Origin: Desulfuromonadaceae bacterium UBA6124
GTDB taxonomy: Bacteria; Desulfobacterota; Desulfuromonadia; Desulfuromonadales; Trichloromonadaceae
Assembly (NCBI GenBank): GCA_002423365.1
Contig: DIVU01000153.1
Span: 1 to 7,623, forward strand
DNA length: 7,623 nt
Direction of reading: 5' to 3'
Notes under the pieces: model-generated
Seen by the model: only the letters and a program-made list of their open reading frames with translations
What the model was told of the DNA's origin: nothing
Database searches by the model: none
Shown here: one piece after another, positions 4,231-7,623 of the stretch
How positions within the stretch are numbered: position 1 is the first letter of the stretch
Layout of the letters: each line of letters opens with the position of its first letter
Made by a program: the position numbers and the translations under genes

Positions 4231-5694
4231 TTATCTCATCATCTCGAACCACTGGTTTTCACAGGTTTCATCCTTCATATCGAGGAACTTGTTGGCGATC
4301 ATCGTCAGCATGTTCACCGCTCCCTGATAGCCGATCACCGGGCTGCGGTGCAGGTTGACCCGGTCGATGATCGGGAAACCGATGCGGAAGAGGGGAATCC
4401 CGGCATCGCGGGCCGCCCATTTGGCATGGGTGTCGCCGATGATGCCGTCGACGGGGTCGGTCATCAGCAGGGAGCGCAGGTGCCAGAGATCTTTGTTGAT
4501 GTAAACCGTGCCCGTCGCGCCGAAGGGGGAGGTCGCCAAGAGCGCCTTCATCTCCTTCTCGAACTTCTTGGTCGTGCGCGAGCAGAGCACGTGGTAGGGG
4601 ATCGCGCCCATTTCCAGCAGGAAACTGACGATGCCGAACAGGTAGTCGGGGTCGCCGGCGACGGCGAACTTTTTGCCGTGCAGGTACTGGTGGGCGTCGG
4701 TCATGGCGTCTACGGCGCGGCCGCGTTCGGCTTTAAGTTCTTCCGGAACCGGTTTGCCGAAGAGTTCGGCGAGCTTCATCAGAAATTCGTCGGTCTTCTT
4801 GATGCCGAAAGGCATGGGCATGGCCACCTTTTCGCCGCTGTACTCTTCCTCGATCCACTTCATGGTGTTGGCCGTGGAATATTTCTGCAGAGCTAGCGTC
4901 GCCTTGCCGTTGATCGACTCGGCCGCGTCTTCGAGTTTGGTGCCGCCGGGATAGAGGCGATAATGGCCGTCGCAGGGGGAATCGAAGACCTCGGAGATAT
5001 CCGCAAGCACCGTATAGGGGATGCCGAAAAGTTCGAAGATGCGCTTGTACTCGCGGATGTTGGCAGTATTGCCGTCGAAGCCGGGAATCAGGTTGAGCTT
5101 GCCGGTGCACTTGCCTTCGATCTTTTCTCCAGCGGTCAGGGTTTCGAGGATGCTCTTGAGCATCGCATCGTAGCCGTGGATATGGGTCCCGTTGAAGCTC
5201 GGGGTGTTGGCGTACGGGATCGGCAGATCCTCGGGCACATGTCCTTGCAGCCGGGCGTTTTTGATGTAAGCGGTGAGGTCGTCACCGATGACCTCGGGCA
5301 TACAGGTGGTGTAGACCGCCAGCATCTTCGGCTTGTACAGGGCGTAGGCGTTCTCCAACCCCTCGAAGAGGTTGTTCTGGCCGCCGAAGACGGCGCCGTC
5401 CTCGGTCATGGCGTCGCAGGTCGCGGCGGCCGGCTCGCGGAAATGGCGGCTGAAGGTGCTGCGGAAGTAAGAGGCACAGCCCTGGGAACCATGCACGAAA
5501 GGGAGTGTCCCTTCGAAAGCGGTGGCGACCATCTGCGCTCCCAGCGGCTGGCAGGCGTGGGCCGGATTGACCACCAGCGCCTCGCGGGCGAAGTTCTTTT
5601 CCTTGTATTCCTCGGTGTTAATCCAGTCCTTGACCCGCTCGATTTCCTCGGGCGGGGTTTCGGTCACTAATTTCACGGCGGCTTCGGCGCTCAT
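4231..5694 (-). CDS. nifK: NifK, Mo-nitrogenase MoFe protein beta subunit
   Basis: Beta subunit of dinitrogenase; with NifD it forms the alpha2-beta2 protein and holds half of each P-cluster. 487 residues. The P-cluster cysteines are C48 (HACQPLGA), C73 (GSQGCASYFR) and C131 (YTTCMPEVIGDD), and the P-cluster serine is S166 (NTPSFNG). All four sit exactly 22 residues before Azotobacter numbering (70, 95, 153, 188), so the core is collinear and only the N-terminus is shorter. The C-terminus holds RIGFPIIDRVNLHRSPVIGYQGA, also conserved. Start ATG 5694-5692 (MSAEAAVKLV) is preceded by AAGGAG at 5702-5707; a frame opening 21 codons earlier lies in repeat sequence and is rejected. The gap to nifD is 103 nt and filled by repeats, longer than usual for nifDK. 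Confidence 0.98.
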   Translation of the reverse strand: MSAEAAVKLVTETPPEEIERVKDWINTEEYKEKNFAREALVVNPAHACQPLGAQMVATAFEGTLPFVHGSQGCASYFRSTFSRHFREPAAATCDAMTEDGAVFGGQNNLFEGLENAYALYKPKMLAVYTTCMPEVIGDDLTAYIKNARLQGHVPEDLPIPYANTPSFNGTHIHGYDAMLKSILETLTAGEKIEGKCTGKLNLIPGFDGNTANIREYKRIFELFGIPYTVLADISEVFDSPCDGHYRLYPGGTKLEDAAESINGKATLALQKYSTANTMKWIEEEYSGEKVAMPMPFGIKKTDEFLMKLAELFGKPVPEELKAERGRAVDAMTDAHQYLHGKKFAVAGDPDYLFGIVSFLLEMGAIPYHVLCSRTTKKFEKEMKALLATSPFGATGTVYINKDLWHLRSLLMTDPVDGIIGDTHAKWAARDAGIPLFRIGFPIIDRVNLHRSPVIGYQGAVNMLTMIANKFLDMKDETCENQWFEMMR

Positions 5695-5717
5695 AGGGGA
5701 ACTCCTTTTTTTAATTC

Positions 5718-5790
5718 GTGAGGGGTGAGGCGTGAGGTGTGAGGGGAGAAAAGGCATTTACTCCTTGCTCTTCACTCCTCACTCCTTACC
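5718..5790. repeat. GTGAGGN heptad repeat in the nifD-nifK spacer
   Basis: Four tandem 7-base units GTGAGGG, GTGAGGC, GTGAGGT and GTGAGGG run from 5718 to 5745. They are followed, after a short spacer, by a complementary pyrimidine arm with CACTCCTCACTCCT (5773-5786). The arms can form an imperfect long hairpin. The core 5753-5782 is homologous to 4196-4225 after nifK. It occupies nearly the whole intergenic gap, ending about ten bases short of the nifK ribosome site. Confidence 0.8.
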
Positions 5791-5791
5791 A

Positions 5792-5810
5792 GTCGCCCTA
5801 AAAGGGCGAC
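5792..5810. other. Hairpin overlapping the nifD stop codon
   Basis: GTCGCCCTTTTAGGGCGAC on the minus strand has perfect 7-bp arms and a five-base loop. The loop and first stem base of the 3' arm contain the TAG stop of nifD; the 5' arm encodes the last residues. With no U-tract behind it, a role in mRNA 3'-end protection or nifD/nifK balance is more plausible than termination. Confidence 0.65.
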
Positions 5811-7258
5811 TTCACCAGCTTCCAGGTCGGACTGTTGATCGCCATGTCGATATCGCGGGCGAAGATCTTGAAGCCTTCGTAGCCGTGATAGGGCCCCGAA
5901 TAGTCCCAACTGTGCATCTGCCGGAAGGGAATGCCGGCCTTTTGGAAGACATACTTCTCTTTAATGCCGCTGCCGACCAGGTCGGGCTTGAGCTCTTCGA
6001 CGAATTTCTCCAGCTCGAACTCCGAGACGTCGTCGTAGATCAGGGTGCCCTTGGCCATCTCCGGCGAGGTGCGATCGTAGTCGTCCTGATGGGCAAACTC
6101 GTAGCCGGCGCCGGTGATTTGGATCCCGAGATCCTCGTAGGCGCCGATGGTGTGCCGGGGGCGCAGGCCGCCGACGAAGAGCATGGCGGTCTTGCCGTCC
6201 AGCCGCGGTTTGTATTCCTCGAGCACCGCCTGCATGATCGGCTGGTATTTGGCGATAACCGCTTCCGCCTTCTCCTGGATGGTTTCGTCAAAACGGGCGG
6301 CGATGGCGCGCAGGCTTTCGGCAATCTTGGTCGGGCCGAAGAAGTTGTACTCGAGCCAGGGGATGCCCCACTTCTCTTCCATCACCTTGCACATGTAGTT
6401 CATCGAACGGTAACAGTGGATCAGATTGAGCTTGACCTGATGGGTAGCGCCGATCTTCTCCACCTCGCCATCGCCGGTCCAGACACTCTTGACGTTGAGG
6501 CCGATCTCTTCGAGAATCGGCTTGGCCGCCCAGACGTCGCCGCCGATGTTGTAGTCGCCGATCAGGGCCACGTCATAAGGCCCGACCGGCTCGGCGAACT
6601 CGAACTTGCCGATGATGTGGTCGCGGATCGAGTCGTTGGAAATGTGATGCCCCAGCGACTGGCTGACGCCACGGAAGCCCTCGCAGTTGCAGGGGACGAC
6701 CAGTTTGCCGAGATCGGCTTCCATCTTCTTGGCGACGGCGTTGATATCGTCGCCGATCAGGCCAACCGGACATTCGGACAGTACCGAAAACCCTTTGGCC
6801 AGGGGGAAGAGCTCGTTGGCTTCATGGAGCAGCTTTTCCAGTTTCTTGTCGCCGCCGTAGACGATGTCCTTTTCCTGAAAGTCCGAGGTAAAGTCCATGG
6901 GGAAAGAAGTTACGCCGGGAATCCCTTGCATCAGATTGCGCCGCGTCCCCCAGCTGTAGACGCCGCAGCCGATGGGACCGTGAGAGACGTGGACCATGTC
7001 GCGGATCGGTCCCCAGACCACCCCCTTGGCCCCGGCGTAAGCGCAGCCGCGCTGGCTCATCACCCCGGGCACGACCTTGCGGTTTGACTTGACCGCGCAG
7101 CAACTCGCGGTCGGTTCGTTGGCACCAAGGTGCGGCGCCCGTTTTTTCTGGGCCTTCTCCGGCATCTCGGCGAGGGTTTCCGTGATCAGTTTTTCGGTAC
7201 GCTCTTTGGTAATGCCCGGAATGGGCGCCCGTTCGTTTTTATCGTCGCCTTGGTACAT
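5798..7258 (-). CDS. nifD: NifD, Mo-nitrogenase MoFe protein alpha subunit
   Basis: Catalytic alpha subunit of dinitrogenase; carries FeMo-co and half of the P-cluster; 486 residues. P-cluster cysteines are C72 (QRGCAYAGAKGVV), C98 (GPIGCGVYS) and C163 (LSECPVGLIGDD). FeMo-co is held by C282 (NLIHCYRSMNY) and H449 (QMHSWDYSGPYHG). Active-site residues are recognisable: V80, R106, Q200 and H204 (GVSQSLGHH), equivalent to Azotobacter 70, 96, 191 and 195. These residues, and nifK following without a delta-subunit gene, mark the Mo enzyme rather than VnfD or AnfD. The C-terminus ends at KLVKSPF, lacking the tail seen in Azotobacter. Start ATG 7258-7256 (MYQGDDKNE) is preceded by AAGGAG at 7264-7269, five bases away. 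Its stop lies in a hairpin. Confidence 0.98.
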   Translation of the reverse strand: MYQGDDKNERAPIPGITKERTEKLITETLAEMPEKAQKKRAPHLGANEPTASCCAVKSNRKVVPGVMSQRGCAYAGAKGVVWGPIRDMVHVSHGPIGCGVYSWGTRRNLMQGIPGVTSFPMDFTSDFQEKDIVYGGDKKLEKLLHEANELFPLAKGFSVLSECPVGLIGDDINAVAKKMEADLGKLVVPCNCEGFRGVSQSLGHHISNDSIRDHIIGKFEFAEPVGPYDVALIGDYNIGGDVWAAKPILEEIGLNVKSVWTGDGEVEKIGATHQVKLNLIHCYRSMNYMCKVMEEKWGIPWLEYNFFGPTKIAESLRAIAARFDETIQEKAEAVIAKYQPIMQAVLEEYKPRLDGKTAMLFVGGLRPRHTIGAYEDLGIQITGAGYEFAHQDDYDRTSPEMAKGTLIYDDVSEFELEKFVEELKPDLVGSGIKEKYVFQKAGIPFRQMHSWDYSGPYHGYEGFKIFARDIDMAINSPTWKLVKSPF

Positions 7259-7292
7259 ATCGGCTCCTTAATGAGTCGTTGTTTCATGATTC

Positions 7293-7343
7293 CGTAGGGG
7301 CAAGGCATGCCTTGCCCAGGGTGACGCATGCGTCGCCCCTACG
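7293..7343. repeat. CGTAGGGGC-bounded two-hairpin (cloverleaf) repeat between nifH and nifD
   Basis: Outer arms CGTAGGGGC (7293-7301) and GCCCCTACG (7335-7343) are perfect complements. Inside are a perfect 20-bp palindrome, GGGCAAGGCATGCCTTGCCC (7298-7317), and a perfect 12-bp palindrome, GACGCATGCGTC (7323-7334), both tipped by GCATGC. The whole can fold as a cruciform or cloverleaf. The minus-strand edge provides the nifH stop TAG (7341-7339). The remaining spacer of about 25 nt before the nifD ribosome site shows nothing else. Confidence 0.87.
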
Positions 7344-7623
7344 CGTTTTCCGCCAGGCCGACGACACTCTCATCCTCGGCTTCCATGATGCCGAACTCCA
7401 TCAGCAGGTCTTCGAGATCTTCCATTTCCAGAGGGGTGGGGATGACGAACATTTTGTTGTCGGCGATCTTCTGGGCCAGAGTCCGATATTCATTGGCCTG
7501 TTTGTGGTCGGGGGAGTACTCGATGACCGTCATCCGGCGCAGTTCGGCGCGTTGCACCTGGTTGTCGCGGGGGACGAAATGGATCATCTGGGTGCCGAGC
7601 TTGGCGGCCAGGGCTTCGATCAG
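7339..7623 (-). CDS. nifH: NifH, nitrogenase iron protein (partial, 5' end outside window)
   Basis: C-terminal 94 residues of dinitrogenase reductase, the [4Fe-4S] ATPase dimer that passes electrons to NifDK and also serves in cofactor maturation. The frame enters from the window edge as LIEALAAKLGTQ, then MIHFVPRDNQVQRAELRRMTVIEYSPDHKQANEYRTLAQKI, the conserved late NifH segment. The nucleotide- and cluster-binding motifs lie upstream, outside the window. The usual length is about 275-295, so roughly two thirds is missing. The tail after PTPLEMEDLEDLLMEFGI is acidic (EAEDES), as in many NifH. The last codon and stop (GCG TAG) fall at the edge of a repeat. It is separated from nifD by 80 nt, and the first gene seen of the nifHDK order. 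Confidence 0.97.
   Translation of the reverse strand: MIEALAAKLGTQMIHFVPRDNQVQRAELRRMTVIEYSPDHKQANEYRTLAQKIADNKMFVIPTPLEMEDLEDLLMEFGIMEAEDESVVGLAENA

Noticed and set aside
5695..5757. Upstream extension of nifK by 21 codons
   Set aside because: The extra residues are encoded by the heptad repeat, while the ATG at 5694 has a proper ribosome site and matches family N-termini.
5732..7087. Plus-strand open frame of 451 codons opposite nifD
   Set aside because: It mirrors the codon pattern of nifD, begins inside the heptad repeat, and the minus strand encodes a complete NifD.
5798..7258. Alternative vanadium or iron-only nitrogenase
   Set aside because: Residues around the cofactor and P-cluster follow the Mo type, and there is no delta-subunit gene between nifD and nifK.

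Overview
The window reads almost entirely on the minus strand. It carries part of a molybdenum nitrogenase (nif) locus from a GC-rich bacterium. NifD is of the Mo type, nifK follows nifD with no intervening delta-subunit gene, and the genes sit beside a nif-specific ferredoxin, two small FeMo-co carrier-type proteins and a short NifB. Protein sequence style, the sigma-54 promoter and the terminator in the nifB leader together suggest a deltaproteobacterium of the Geobacter/Desulfuromonas type (Desulfuromonadia). This is an inference from remembered family features; no database search was run.

Layout in transcription order, from high to low coordinates. First block: the 3' end of nifH (7623-7339, entering from outside the window), nifD (7258-5798), nifK (5694-4231), nifX (4097-3714), an 8Fe-type ferredoxin fdxB (3598-3329), a second NifX-domain protein that resembles the C-terminal domain of NifB (3264-2893), and a 133-residue protein without assigned function (2827-2426). 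A strong intrinsic terminator at about 2399-2369 closes this block. The next stretch, 2368-2072, is non-coding and regulatory: a candidate activator dyad, a very good -24/-12 sigma-54 promoter, and a leader with a second terminator hairpin upstream of the start codon. Second block: nifB (2071-1196), modA (1184-435) and the first 140 codons of modB (420-1, cut by the window edge).

How the genes work together: NifH and NifDK are the enzyme. NifB makes the Fe-S carbide core of FeMo-co, the NifX-type proteins bind or carry cofactor precursors, FdxB supplies electrons, and ModAB(C) imports the molybdate needed to finish the cofactor. nifB and modA are only 11 nt apart, so core synthesis and molybdenum supply appear co-transcribed. 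nifE/nifN, which often lie between nifK and nifX, are absent here and must be elsewhere.

The most unusual content is in the spacers. A two-hairpin repeat with a CGTAGGG edge lies after nifH and again, degenerate, after nifX, and in both places its edge supplies the TAG stop codon in the same reading phase. A different repeat built from GTGAGGN heptads lies after both nifD and nifK. The nifB leader looks like a terminator/antiterminator switch. The 133-residue protein resembles a family I associate with phage genomes.
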